Source: JBPEWY01 sp965224095 (GTDB lineage Bacteria > Bacteroidota > Bacteroidia > Flavobacteriales > Flavobacteriaceae). From it: DNA of 64,000 bases. The notes below the pieces were generated by a model. That model was given only the letters and a program-made list of their open reading frames with translations. It made no database searches and was not told the origin of the DNA. Shown here in pieces: positions 23,250-30,714 of this stretch. Both the position numbers and the translations under genes were made by a program. Every line of letters starts with the position of its first letter. The first letter of the stretch is position 1. The stretch spans positions 3,348,001-3,412,000 of the forward strand of contig OZ245039.1 in assembly GCA_965224095.1 (NCBI GenBank), given 5' to 3'.

Positions 23250-24416
23250 ATGAACAGTCTGTATTTTACGGAAGAACATGAAGTGTTTCGAAAAAGCTTC
23301 CGGGATTTTTTACAAAAGGAGGTAGCACCTCATATAGAAGAGTGGGAAAAAACGGGAACCATAGATCGTTTTATCTGGAAGAAATTCGGAGATATGGGAT
23401 ATTTCGGGCTTAATTATCCGGAGGAATACGGAGGGCTTAACCTGGACCTGTTTTATACAGTTATTTTTTTGGAGGAAATGCAAAAAATTAACTCCGGTGG
23501 TTTTGCCGCGGCGATGTGGGCGCATACTTATCTGGCAATGACCCATTTGGCTAAAGAAGGAGATCATTCGGTTAAAGAGCGTTACCTGGCTCCGAGTATT
23601 TCCGGCGACAAAATAGGGTGTCTTTGTATTACCGAACCCTTCGGAGGCAGCGATGTGGCCGGAATGCGTACTACTGCTGAAAAAAAGGAAGGTTCCTATA
23701 TACTCAACGGATCTAAAACTTTTATCACTAACGGGGTGTACTCTGATTATTTGGTAGTGGCTGCAAAAACTGCTCCCGAGTTAGGAAATAAAGGGCTTAG
23801 TATTTTTGTTATCGATCGGGATACTCCCGGTGTATCCGCTACCAAAATGGATAAACTGGGATGGCGGGCTTCCGATACCGGAGAGATAGCTTTTGACAAT
23901 GTTGTGGTTCCTCTGGAAAACCTTATGGGAGAAGAAAATAAAGGATTTCCATATATCATGCAACATTTTGCCCTGGAGCGCCTTGTTATGGGAATCAATG
24001 CACACGCAAGGGCTGCATATGCGCTGGAATATACACTACAATATATGTCAGAGCGAACGGCATTTGGAAAAACGATCGACAGGTTTCAGGCTTTAAGGCA
24101 TTCGGTAGCGGAAATGGCCAGTCAGGTGGAAATGTGTCGAGAGTTTAACTATACTGTGGCCAAACGATTGAACGACGGTCAATATGTGGTTAAGGAGGCC
24201 AGTATGTCCAAGCTTCTTTCAACAAAAATGGCAGATGAAGTAATATATCAATGCCTGCAATTTCTGGGGGGATATGGATATATGGAAGACTATCCGCTGG
24301 CAAGATTATTAAGAGACAGTCGCCTGGGCCCCATTGGAGGTGGTACTTCCGAAATACTCAGAGAGGTGATCGCTAAAATTGTGATAGATAAAAAAGAATA
24401 TAAACCGGCTACTTAA
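23250..24416 (+). CDS. Acyl-CoA dehydrogenase
   Basis: 388 residues, full length for the family. Blocks: CITEPFGGSDVAGMRTTA (FAD/substrate), ILNGSKTFITNG, and C-terminal GGGTSEILREVIAK. The short-chain-type catalytic Glu normally found just before GTSEI is Gly here, while Glu243 in ALERLVMG occupies the place used as base in long-chain and isovaleryl-CoA dehydrogenases. It therefore probably oxidises long or branched acyl-CoA, passing electrons to ETF. Monocistronic, followed by a strong terminator. Confidence 0.9.
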   Translation: MNSLYFTEEHEVFRKSFRDFLQKEVAPHIEEWEKTGTIDRFIWKKFGDMGYFGLNYPEEYGGLNLDLFYTVIFLEEMQKINSGGFAAAMWAHTYLAMTHLAKEGDHSVKERYLAPSISGDKIGCLCITEPFGGSDVAGMRTTAEKKEGSYILNGSKTFITNGVYSDYLVVAAKTAPELGNKGLSIFVIDRDTPGVSATKMDKLGWRASDTGEIAFDNVVVPLENLMGEENKGFPYIMQHFALERLVMGINAHARAAYALEYTLQYMSERTAFGKTIDRFQALRHSVAEMASQVEMCREFNYTVAKRLNDGQYVVKEASMSKLLSTKMADEVIYQCLQFLGGYGYMEDYPLARLLRDSRLGPIGGGTSEILREVIAKIVIDKKEYKPAT

Positions 24417-24446
24417 GGTTTTACTTTTATAAACGCATTTACTTAT

Positions 24447-24477
24447 AAAACCGGGATTTGATAATCCCGGTTTTTTT
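24447..24477 (+). terminator. Terminator after acyl-CoA dehydrogenase
   Basis: AAAACCGGGATT/AATCCCGGTTTT, 12-bp perfect stem, TGAT loop, T7 tail. Confidence 0.95.
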
Positions 24478-24595
24478 ATTCCTTTTTAGCAGCTAATAAA
24501 AAAGTTACTAACACGAAAACGTTTTCATTCCGGTAGTGAGTTGATTGTCAGTGTTAAAATGTATAATTTGTAAGCAAAACCTTAAATTTAAAGCT

Positions 24596-25990
24596 ATGAA
24601 AACTGTAAAAATGCTATGGGGGGCATGTACCCTTTTACTAACAATGAGTGGATGTTCTCATCAGGAAGATGCGGTCATTGAAAATGCAGCTACCACTTCT
24701 GAAGCTAACAAGAATTCCGTAAATCAGGTAACTGCACGCGCAGGGCTTAAAACTATTGGATCGGGAGTTATGATGCAGGCTTTCTATTGGGATGTCCCGG
24801 CAGGGGGCACATGGTGGGATCATGTTGCAACTAAAGTGGCAGATTGGAGTAATGCGGGAATCGATGCCATATGGCTTCCACCTGCGTCTAAAGCACAAAA
24901 TGGAGCTTTTTCTATGGGATATGATCCTTTTGATTATTTTGATTTCGGTGAATTCAATCAGATGGGGAGCATTGAAACCAGATTCGGTTCTACTTCCGAG
25001 CTAACAGGACTTATCAGTGCTGCGCATCAGGAAGGACTTAATGTGATAGCAGATATAGTAATAAACCATAATAGCGGAGGGCAAAGCGAAGTAAACCCTT
25101 ATACGGGGAACAGCAACTGGACGTTATTTACTCCGCTTTCCGGAAAATTCAATAGAGATTACAACGATTTTCATCCCAATGGAATTCACAATAACGATAC
25201 GGGAGTATTTGGCGGATTCCCCGATTTGTGCCACGATCAGGCGCATGTTCAGAATTGGCTGTGGAAGGATGCAGGTTCGGTGGCTAAGTACTACAGAGAT
25301 GTAATTGGTTTTGACGGATGGCGTTTTGATTATGTAAAGGGTTTTGAGCCCTGGGTTGTTAAAGATTGGAAAAATGAAGTTGGAGGGTATGCCGTAGGCG
25401 AATACTGGGACGGTAATGCGGCTACTTTAGACTGGTGGTCCGGTGCGGCAGAAGTAAGTGCATTTGATTTTGCGTGTTACTATGCGATGCGGGATGCTTT
25501 TGAAGGAAACGATCTTACCAAATTAAATAACGATATGCTCTGGAAGCGGAATGCGATGAGAGCCGCAACCTTTGTTACCAATCACGATACCGATGAGATA
25601 TACCATGGAAAAATGCTTGCTTATGCCTATATATTAACCCATGAAGGGTATCCTACCATATTTTACAGAGATTATGAAGAGTGGCTTAATAAGGAGCGTC
25701 TGAATAATTTAATTTGGATTCATAATAACCTGGCTACGGGAAGCACAACTATTTTGCACGCGGATAATGATGAATATGTGGCGCGAAGAAATGGGTATAA
25801 CGGTCCCGGCCTGGTGGTGTATATAAATAACGCCGATTACTGGCAGGAACGATGGGTGGAGACCAATTGGTCAAATACCCGTATAAAAGACTTTACAGGA
25901 CACTCGGGCTGGGAACCCGTAACTCAGGGCGGAAAGTGGGTGAAAATTCAGGTGCCACCTAAAAGTTACAGCGTTTGGTCGGTTAAATAA
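24596..25990 (+). CDS. Lipoprotein alpha-amylase (GH13)
   Basis: 464 residues from the ATG at 24596; the frame is open 17 codons upstream but the signal peptide begins at MKTVKMLWGACTLLL. Lipobox TMSGC gives Cys20. GH13 regions are clear: I ADIVINH (152-158), II GWRFDYVKG with nucleophile Asp245, III GEYWDG with acid/base Glu269, IV FVTNHDT with Asp331. The region II/III style and the short length are reminiscent of plant/archaeal-type amylases. It should hydrolyse starch or maltodextrin at the cell envelope. No SusC/D or PUL genes are adjacent. Confidence 0.93.
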   Translation: MKTVKMLWGACTLLLTMSGCSHQEDAVIENAATTSEANKNSVNQVTARAGLKTIGSGVMMQAFYWDVPAGGTWWDHVATKVADWSNAGIDAIWLPPASKAQNGAFSMGYDPFDYFDFGEFNQMGSIETRFGSTSELTGLISAAHQEGLNVIADIVINHNSGGQSEVNPYTGNSNWTLFTPLSGKFNRDYNDFHPNGIHNNDTGVFGGFPDLCHDQAHVQNWLWKDAGSVAKYYRDVIGFDGWRFDYVKGFEPWVVKDWKNEVGGYAVGEYWDGNAATLDWWSGAAEVSAFDFACYYAMRDAFEGNDLTKLNNDMLWKRNAMRAATFVTNHDTDEIYHGKMLAYAYILTHEGYPTIFYRDYEEWLNKERLNNLIWIHNNLATGSTTILHADNDEYVARRNGYNGPGLVVYINNADYWQERWVETNWSNTRIKDFTGHSGWEPVTQGGKWVKIQVPPKSYSVWSVK

Positions 25991-26010
25991 GAGCTATATT
26001 TATTAGTGTA

Positions 26011-26042
26011 AAAGAGCCGGAAATTTTATTCCGGCTCTTTTT
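26011..26042 (+). terminator. Terminator after alpha-amylase
   Basis: AAAGAGCCGGAA pairs with TTCCGGCTCTTT around a 6-nt loop followed by T-rich sequence, 20 bp after the stop. Confidence 0.92.
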
Positions 26043-26139
26043 ATAAATGCAAATGCCTTACCATAAGTAAGCGATTCCCTTACCGGTGTATAAAACTTAA
26101 TAGATAATTTTATAGAATTACCGAACTTAAAATTTGATT

Positions 26140-26325
26140 ATGTTAAAACAGATTATCGCTTTTTCAGGAGGACAAAAACTAAGCAAAAAACAACAGTGTT
26201 CTATTTATGGAGGAAGTTATTACTGTACCACTCCCAATAGTTTTTTCTGCACTCCGGAGCTGGAAGGACACGTTTGTTGCCGGGGTATGTGTGTATTGCC
26301 ATCGCATCCTGCATGTAGTTTTTAA
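26140..26325 (+). CDS. Double-glycine leader, Cys-rich peptide precursor
   Basis: 61 residues from ATG 26140 (a TTG two codons upstream is less likely). Residues 14-25, LSKKQQCSIYGG, fit the spacing of double-glycine leaders (LSxxExxxIxGG) recognised by C39-peptidase ABC exporters. The predicted core of 36 residues contains six cysteines, including an adjacent pair (HVCCRGMC), and aromatic/Pro residues. This layout suggests a secreted bacteriocin-like or modified peptide, stabilised by disulfides or thioethers. No maturation enzyme, immunity protein or transporter is next to it. It lies between the amylase terminator and rpsU. I do not recognise a specific family. Confidence 0.6.
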   Translation: MLKQIIAFSGGQKLSKKQQCSIYGGSYYCTTPNSFFCTPELEGHVCCRGMCVLPSHPACSF

Positions 26326-26365
26326 TTTTTTTATATATAGTATTTATTATTTCATAATTACTTTT

Positions 26366-26373
26366 TATCTTTG
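26366..26373 (+). promoter_or_regulatory. -7 box of rpsU promoter
   Basis: TATCTTTG matches TAnnTTTG; no clear TTG at the -33 position. It would give a 5' leader of about 25 nt containing the Shine-Dalgarno sequence. Confidence 0.5.
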
Positions 26374-26387
26374 CCGTCCTAAAAGAG

Positions 26388-26396
26388 AGGAGGTGG
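26388..26396 (+). promoter_or_regulatory. Strong Shine-Dalgarno of rpsU
   Basis: AGGAGGTGG ends 7 bp before the rpsU ATG (GGAGG to ATG spacing 10 nt). Such a perfect SD is exceptional in this window, where other genes lack one. In Flavobacterium the ribosomal protein bS21 helps sequester the anti-SD of 16S rRNA and rpsU itself is reported to carry a strong SD, giving autogenous control of its translation. That established model fits this site. Confidence 0.8.
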
Positions 26397-26403
26397 TTAA
26401 GCT

Positions 26404-26598
26404 ATGTTAATAATACCCGTAAAAGAAGGAGAAAATATAGATAGAGCGCTAAAGCGTTACAAGCGTAAGTTTGACAAGACTGGAAGAATGCGAAAGCTGA
26501 GAGATCGTCAACAATTTACAAAGCCTTCTGTAAGACGCAGAACAGAAATTCAAAAAGCACAATACGTTCAATCTCTTAGAGACCAGGAAGAGATTTAA
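26404..26598 (+). CDS. rpsU: 30S ribosomal protein bS21
   Basis: 64 residues, normal length for Bacteroidota bS21. MLIIPVKEGENIDRALKRYKRKF is the conserved start, followed by the basic helix with KPSVRRRTEIQKA. bS21 sits on the 30S platform near the 3' end of 16S rRNA and, in Bacteroidota, helps occlude the anti-Shine-Dalgarno. It is preceded by a rare strong SD and followed by a long terminator hairpin, so it is likely an independently regulated unit. Confidence 0.95.
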   Translation: MLIIPVKEGENIDRALKRYKRKFDKTGRMRKLRDRQQFTKPSVRRRTEIQKAQYVQSLRDQEEI

Positions 26599-26619
26599 TT
26601 TGTATTTCAGGAATATCGG

Positions 26620-26665
26620 AACCGTTATCGTTTAAAGTTGTAACTTTGAAGGTAACGGTTTTTTT
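26620..26665 (+). terminator. Long terminator hairpin between rpsU and xerC
   Basis: AACCGTTATC (26620-26629) pairs with GGTAACGGTT (26651-26660) with one wobble, and the interior TTTAAAGTT/AACTTTGAA continues the stem, giving a hairpin of about 18 bp. The T-tract ends directly at the xerC ATG. Confidence 0.85.
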
Positions 26666-27553
26666 ATGGCATATATTTCTTTTCTTGATTATCTGGCATT
26701 GGAACGAAAGTATTCGCCTCATACCATTCTTGCCTATAAAAGAGATCTTGAAGCCTTTGCCTCTTATTGTAGTGCAGAATATGGAGTGAGCGATTTGACA
26801 GAAGTGCATTATAGTTTGATTCGGAGTTGGGTTGTTGAACTGGTTGATCAGGGTATTAGCAATCGTTCTATTAACCGTAAAATATCTGCTCTGAAGTCCT
26901 ATTATAAATTTCTGATGAAAACCGGGGTTGTGACCATAAACCCTCTGGCAAACCACAAAATGTTAAAAGTACCTAAAAAGGTGGAGATACCCTTTTCGGA
27001 AACCGAAATGAGCAATCTGCCGGAATTATATTTTGATCAGGGGTTTGAGGGAATGCGCGACCGATTAATTATAGAGCTCTTCTACAGTACAGGGATCCGA
27101 AGAAGCGAATTGATCAATATAAAACTTTCCGATATAGATTTTAAGCAGGGTACCTTGCGCGTTTTAGGAAAGCGAAACAAGGAAAGAATCCTTCCGCTGT
27201 TGCCATCGGTCATGGAATGGATTAAGAAGTATTTGGCGGAGCGGTCCGAGCTGCCGGAAATACGCGATAAGGAAATGTTATTTTTGGTTAAAACGGGCAA
27301 TAAAATATATGAAACTCTTGTTTATAGAATTATTAATGATTATTTTAGTAAAGCATCTACCAAAGTAAAAAAGAGTCCACATATATTGCGACATACCTTC
27401 GCAACTCATTTGCTTAATAAAGGTGCCGATTTAAATTCAGTGAAAGAACTCTTAGGGCATTCCAGTTTGGCTTCAACACAGGTTTATACACATAATAGTA
27501 TAGCAGAGCTAAAAAAAGCTCACAAACGGGCACATCCCAGAAATAAAAAATAA
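26666..27553 (+). CDS. Tyrosine recombinase XerC/XerD-like
   Basis: 295 residues: N-terminal SAM-like core-binding domain (about 5-90) and catalytic domain with Arg145 (STGIRRSE), Lys169 (GKRNKER), His239-x-x-Arg242 (HILRHTFATHLL), His265 (LLGHSS) and nucleophile Tyr274 (STQVYTH). It should resolve chromosome dimers at dif by site-specific recombination. The housekeeping neighbourhood and the lack of phage genes argue against an integrase. The ATG immediately follows the T-tract of the rpsU terminator. XerC versus XerD cannot be decided. Confidence 0.88.
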   Translation: MAYISFLDYLALERKYSPHTILAYKRDLEAFASYCSAEYGVSDLTEVHYSLIRSWVVELVDQGISNRSINRKISALKSYYKFLMKTGVVTINPLANHKMLKVPKKVEIPFSETEMSNLPELYFDQGFEGMRDRLIIELFYSTGIRRSELINIKLSDIDFKQGTLRVLGKRNKERILPLLPSVMEWIKKYLAERSELPEIRDKEMLFLVKTGNKIYETLVYRIINDYFSKASTKVKKSPHILRHTFATHLLNKGADLNSVKELLGHSSLASTQVYTHNSIAELKKAHKRAHPRNKK

Positions 27554-27595
27554 AGTTCTTCCTAGAAAATGTTTAACTTTTTAATATTATAGCGT

Positions 27596-27898
27596 ATGAA
27601 AGTAAACACGCAATCTGTGAATTTTTCAGCCGATGCCAAGTTGTTGGATTTTGTTCAAAAGCGTATGGATAAGCTGGATAGTTTTTATGACAAGGTAATT
27701 TATTCGGATGTCTATTTAAAAGTTCAAAAGACAAGCGATAAAGAAAATAAAATTGTCGAAGTAAAAGTTGCGGTACCAGGTGATGAATTCATCGTTAAAA
27801 AACGCAGTAAAACCTTTGAAGAAGGTCTTGATATGGCAGCAAGCTCACTGGAACGTGTGTTGCTAAAACGCAAAGAAAAATTGAGAGCACATATGTGA
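27596..27898 (+). CDS. hpf: Ribosome hibernation promoting factor (short HPF/RaiA)
   Basis: 100 residues, the short type. MKVNTQSVNFSADAKLLDFVQKRMDKLDSFYD and SKTFEEGLDMAASSLERVLLKRKEK match the beta-alpha-beta-beta-beta-alpha fold that binds in the decoding region of the 30S subunit and silences ribosomes in stationary phase. It follows the xerC-like gene by 42 bp and precedes the tRNA/tuf block. The short form usually needs RMF or forms 100S particles by other means; none is visible here. Confidence 0.9.
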   Translation: MKVNTQSVNFSADAKLLDFVQKRMDKLDSFYDKVIYSDVYLKVQKTSDKENKIVEVKVAVPGDEFIVKKRSKTFEEGLDMAASSLERVLLKRKEKLRAHM

Positions 27899-27920
27899 TT
27901 AAAAATTTTTCAAAAATGTT

Positions 27921-27949
27921 TTGAAAAAAAAATAAAAACCATACATTTG
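27921..27949 (+). promoter_or_regulatory. Promoter of the tRNA-tuf transcription unit
   Basis: TTG (27921-27923), 18 bp, TACATTTG (27942-27949), an exact Bacteroidota consensus. A small hairpin, AGTCCG (27951-27956) with CGGACT (27967-27972) and a following T7, lies just downstream; since transcription should start near 27955, its 5' arm may not be fully transcribed. Confidence 0.75.
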
Positions 27950-27987
27950 CAGTCCGTTAGAAATAGCGGACTTTTTTTATATAAAAA

Positions 27988-28061
27988 GCCGATGTAGCTC
28001 AGCTGGCTAGAGCAGCTGATTTGTAATCAGCAGGTCGTGGGTTCGAGTCCCTCCATCGGCT
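27988..28061 (+). tRNA. tRNA-Thr(TGT)
   Basis: 74 nt. Acceptor GCCGATG/CATCGGC, D-loop GCTCAGCTGGCTAGAGC, anticodon loop TTTGTAA (TGT), GGTTCGAGTCC T-arm. The 3' CCA is not encoded. First of four clustered tRNAs before tuf. Confidence 0.97.
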
Positions 28062-28103
28062 CTAAAACAAGGAGATTCGGATCTTTGAAAAACTGAAATT
28101 ATT

Positions 28104-28186
28104 GGGGAGATACTCAAGCGGCCAACGAGGACAGACTGTAAATCTGTTGGTTTTTACCTTCGCAGGTTCGAATCCTGCTCTCCCCA
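28104..28186 (+). tRNA. tRNA-Tyr(GTA)
   Basis: 83 nt with a long variable arm, typical of tRNA-Tyr. Acceptor GGGGAGA/TCTCCCC, anticodon loop CTGTAAA (GTA), T-arm GGTTCGAATCC. CCA not encoded. Confidence 0.96.
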
Positions 28187-28243
28187 CAAAAAATAAAAAA
28201 TGGCAATCAAAGGAAAAAAATTTGAAAAGCTGTTTAAAATAAT

Positions 28244-28316
28244 GCGGGAGTAGCTCAGTTGGTAGAGCGTCAGCCTTCCAAGCTGAATGTCGCGAGTTCG
28301 ACCCTCGTCTCCCGCT
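28244..28316 (+). tRNA. tRNA-Gly(TCC)
   Basis: 73 nt. Acceptor GCGGGAG/CTCCCGC, anticodon loop CTTCCAA (TCC), T-arm AGTTCGACCCT. Confidence 0.96.
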
Positions 28317-28321
28317 CAAAA

Positions 28322-28393
28322 GCCGGTGTAGCTCAGGGGTAGAGCGCTTCCTTGGTAAGGAAGAGGTCACGAGTTCAAATCTCGTCATTGGCT
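28322..28393 (+). tRNA. tRNA-Thr(GGT)
   Basis: 72 nt. Acceptor GCCGGTG/CATTGGC contains two adjacent G-T wobble pairs; anticodon loop TTGGTAA (GGT); T-arm AGTTCAAATCT. It starts 5 bp after tRNA-Gly. Confidence 0.94.
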
Positions 28394-28404
28394 CATATTA
28401 CGTA

Positions 28405-28412
28405 TAAATTTG
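28405..28412 (+). promoter_or_regulatory. Possible internal -7 box before tuf
   Basis: TAAATTTG matches TAnnTTTG 40 bp before the tuf ATG, but no TTG lies at the proper distance. It may be a weak internal promoter. Confidence 0.25.
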
Positions 28413-28451
28413 TACACTAATATATAACTAAGATTAAAAATTTATTAAATC

Positions 28452-29639
28452 ATGGCAAAGGAAACTTTTGATCGTTCCAAACCGCACTTAAATATAGGTA
28501 CTATTGGACACGTTGATCACGGTAAAACTACTTTGACTGCTGCTATTACTTCGGTTTTGGCTAATGCAGGTTTATCTGAGAAAAGAGATTTCGATTCAAT
28601 CGATAATGCTCCTGAAGAAAAAGAAAGAGGTATTACAATTAATACGTCTCACGTTGAGTACCAAACAGCTAATCGTCACTATGCGCACGTTGACTGTCCT
28701 GGTCACGCTGACTACGTGAAGAACATGGTTACTGGTGCTGCTCAAATGGACGGTGCTATTCTGGTAGTTGCTGCTACCGATGGTCCTATGCCACAAACCC
28801 GTGAGCACATCCTTCTAGGTCGTCAGGTAGGAGTTCCACGAATCGTTGTATTCATGAATAAAGTGGATATGGTTGATGATGAGGAGCTTTTAGAGCTTGT
28901 TGAAATGGAAGTAAGAGAATTGCTTTCTTTTTATGAGTATGACGGAGATAACGGTCCTGTTATTAAAGGATCTGCTCTTGGAGCGCTTAACGGTGAGCAA
29001 AAATGGGTTGATACCGTAATGGAATTGATGGAAGCAGTTGATACATGGATTGAACTTCCGCAAAGAGATATCGATAAAGATTTCTTGATGCCTGTAGAAG
29101 ATGTATTTACTATTACAGGTCGTGGTACAGTTGCAACCGGACGTATTGAGGCTGGTGTGGCAAATACTGGTGATCCTGTTGATATTATTGGAATGGGAGC
29201 TGAGAAATTGACTTCTACTATTACAGGGGTTGAGATGTTCCGTAAAATTCTTGACAGAGGAGAAGCTGGTGATAATGTAGGTATCCTTCTTAGAGGTATT
29301 GAGAAGAGCGATGTTAAAAGAGGTATGGTTATCTGTAAGCCAGGTTCCGTAACACCACACGCTAAGTTTAAGGCTGAGGTGTATATCCTTAAGAAAGAAG
29401 AAGGTGGTCGTCATACACCATTCCACAATAACTACCGTCCTCAGTTCTACGTTCGTACAACTGACGTAACAGGAACTATTAATCTTCCTGACGGTGTTGA
29501 GATGGTAATGCCTGGTGATAACCTGACCATTACTGTAGACTTGCTTCAGCCAATTGCCTTGAATAAAGGGCTTCGTTTTGCAATCCGTGAAGGTGGTAGA
29601 ACTGTTGGTGCAGGTCAGGTAACTGAAATTTTAGACTAA
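28452..29639 (+). CDS. tuf: Elongation factor Tu
   Basis: 395 residues, complete. GTPase motifs: GHVDHGKT (19-26), DCPGHADY, MNKVDMVD, and the domain 2/3 blocks ITGRGTVATGRIE and PGDNLTITVDLL. It delivers aminoacyl-tRNA to the ribosome. Codon choice here is visibly biased, as expected for a highly expressed gene. It follows four tRNA genes and precedes tRNA-Trp, secE and nusG, an order conserved in Bacteroidota. Confidence 0.99.
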   Translation: MAKETFDRSKPHLNIGTIGHVDHGKTTLTAAITSVLANAGLSEKRDFDSIDNAPEEKERGITINTSHVEYQTANRHYAHVDCPGHADYVKNMVTGAAQMDGAILVVAATDGPMPQTREHILLGRQVGVPRIVVFMNKVDMVDDEELLELVEMEVRELLSFYEYDGDNGPVIKGSALGALNGEQKWVDTVMELMEAVDTWIELPQRDIDKDFLMPVEDVFTITGRGTVATGRIEAGVANTGDPVDIIGMGAEKLTSTITGVEMFRKILDRGEAGDNVGILLRGIEKSDVKRGMVICKPGSVTPHAKFKAEVYILKKEEGGRHTPFHNNYRPQFYVRTTDVTGTINLPDGVEMVMPGDNLTITVDLLQPIALNKGLRFAIREGGRTVGAGQVTEILD

Positions 29640-29663
29640 GATTTAGTTTGTAATAATAAGTTG

Positions 29664-29692
29664 AGGTGTCCCGGCCATATGCCGGGATACCT
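29664..29692 (+). terminator. Hairpin after tuf
   Basis: AGGTGTCCCGGC pairs with GCCGGGATACCT (one G-T wobble), loop CATAT. The T-tract is weak, so it may be a partial terminator or an RNA processing/stability hairpin upstream of tRNA-Trp. Confidence 0.55.
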
Positions 29693-29705
29693 TTCAGCTT
29701 AATAT

Positions 29706-29778
29706 ACGGGTGTAGCTCAGTTGGTAGAGCACTGGTCTCCAAAACCAGGTGTCGGGAGTTCGAGTCTCTCCTCCCGTG
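29706..29778 (+). tRNA. tRNA-Trp(CCA)
   Basis: 73 nt. Acceptor ACGGGTG with CTCCCGT (one mismatch at position 6), D-arm GCTCAGTTGGTAGAGC, anticodon loop CTCCAAA (CCA), T-arm AGTTCGAGTCT. It lies between tuf and secE. Confidence 0.95.
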
Positions 29779-29874
29779 CAACATTTAAAGCAGTAAAGCT
29801 TTTATTAAAAAAAACAAGAGGATACTGTTTTATCTGAGTAAAATAATCTCTCTTGTTTAAAATTGTAACTAAAG

Positions 29875-30066
29875 ATGAGTGTGATAAATTACGTAAAAGA
29901 ATCGTTCGAGGAACTAAGGGCTAATGTTTCATGGCCATCCTGGGCGGAAGCTCAGAATCTGATGGTAGTAGTGGCTGTGTTTTCCATTATATTTTCATTG
30001 GCTATCTGGGGGGTGGATACAGTGTTTGGAAGACTTATTGAAGCGTATTTTGAACTAATAGGGTAA
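29875..30066 (+). CDS. secE: Preprotein translocase subunit SecE
   Basis: 63 residues, the short single-helix form. N-terminal amphipathic VKESFEELRANVSWPSWAEAQN is followed by one transmembrane helix (about 30-50). SecE stabilises SecY in the inner-membrane translocon. It is 15 bp before nusG, as usual. Confidence 0.93.
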   Translation: MSVINYVKESFEELRANVSWPSWAEAQNLMVVVAVFSIIFSLAIWGVDTVFGRLIEAYFELIG

Positions 30067-30081
30067 TTAATAACAATCGCG

Positions 30082-30633
30082 ATGGCTGAGACATTAGAGA
30101 AAAAATGGTATGTAGTAAGAGCCGTAAGTGGTCAGGAAAATAAAGTGAAAACTTATATTGAGAATGAAATTTCTCGATTGGGATTTTCCGACTACGTTGA
30201 GGAAGTGTTAGTTCCTACAGAAAAAGTAGTGCAGATACGCAATGGAAAAAAAGTAAATAAAGAGCGTGTTTATTTTCCCGGATATGTTATGGTGAAAGCT
30301 AATCTTGGAGGCGAAATAGTACACGTAATTAAATCGATTACCGGAGTTATAGGCTTTTTGGGTGAGGTAAAAGGAGGAGATCCTGTTCCGCTAAGAAAAG
30401 CTGAGGTGAACAGAATGCTGGGGAAAGTAGATGAGTTGGCCGTTAAAACTGACAATATTGCTATTCCCTATGTGGTTGGTGAAACGGTAAAAGTAATAGA
30501 CGGACCTTTTAATGGCTTTAATGGTACCGTTGAGAAAATTAATGAAGAGAAGCGTAAACTCGAAGTAATGGTTAAGATCTTTGGTAGAAAAACACCATTG
30601 GAGTTGAGTTATATGCAGGTTGAAAAAGTATAA
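30082..30633 (+). CDS. nusG: Transcription antitermination factor NusG
   Basis: 183 residues. NGN domain starting KWYVVRAVSGQENKVKTYIE with FPGYVMVKA, and C-terminal KOW domain GETVKVIDGPFNGFNGTVEKI. It binds RNA polymerase and links transcription to ribosomes or Rho. Standard gene order secE-nusG-rplK. Confidence 0.97.
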   Translation: MAETLEKKWYVVRAVSGQENKVKTYIENEISRLGFSDYVEEVLVPTEKVVQIRNGKKVNKERVYFPGYVMVKANLGGEIVHVIKSITGVIGFLGEVKGGDPVPLRKAEVNRMLGKVDELAVKTDNIAIPYVVGETVKVIDGPFNGFNGTVEKINEEKRKLEVMVKIFGRKTPLELSYMQVEKV

Positions 30634-30651
30634 GTTGTTACATATTATATA

Positions 30652-30683
30652 GAAGTGTCTTAGCTTCCAAAAAAAGATACTTC
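30652..30683 (+). promoter_or_regulatory. Leader hairpin before rplK
   Basis: GAAGTGTCTT (30652-30661) pairs with AAGATACTTC (30674-30683), one G-T wobble, loop 12 nt, 31 bp before the rplK ATG. In other bacteria L1 represses rplKA by binding a leader structure; this hairpin is a candidate but the L1 consensus was not verified. Confidence 0.3.
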
Positions 30684-30714
30684 ACGAGTTTTTAAATTTT
30701 AGAATTAAAAAACA

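Noticed and set aside
26207..26410. ORF overlapping the Cys-rich peptide in another frame
   Set aside because: Runs into the rpsU leader and Shine-Dalgarno and has no leader motif; the 26140 frame explains the sequence better.
26666..27553. Recombinase considered as phage or ICE integrase marking a mobile island
   Set aside because: Size, motifs and housekeeping neighbours fit XerC/D; no att repeats or phage genes nearby, and the tRNAs downstream are intact.
28062..28388. Minus-strand ORF of 108 codons over the tRNA cluster
   Set aside because: Lies across three tRNA genes on the opposite strand; the typical spurious tRNA-antisense product.
28890..29426. Minus-strand ORF of 178 codons within tuf
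   Set aside because: Antisense to a strongly conserved, codon-biased gene; no independent support.
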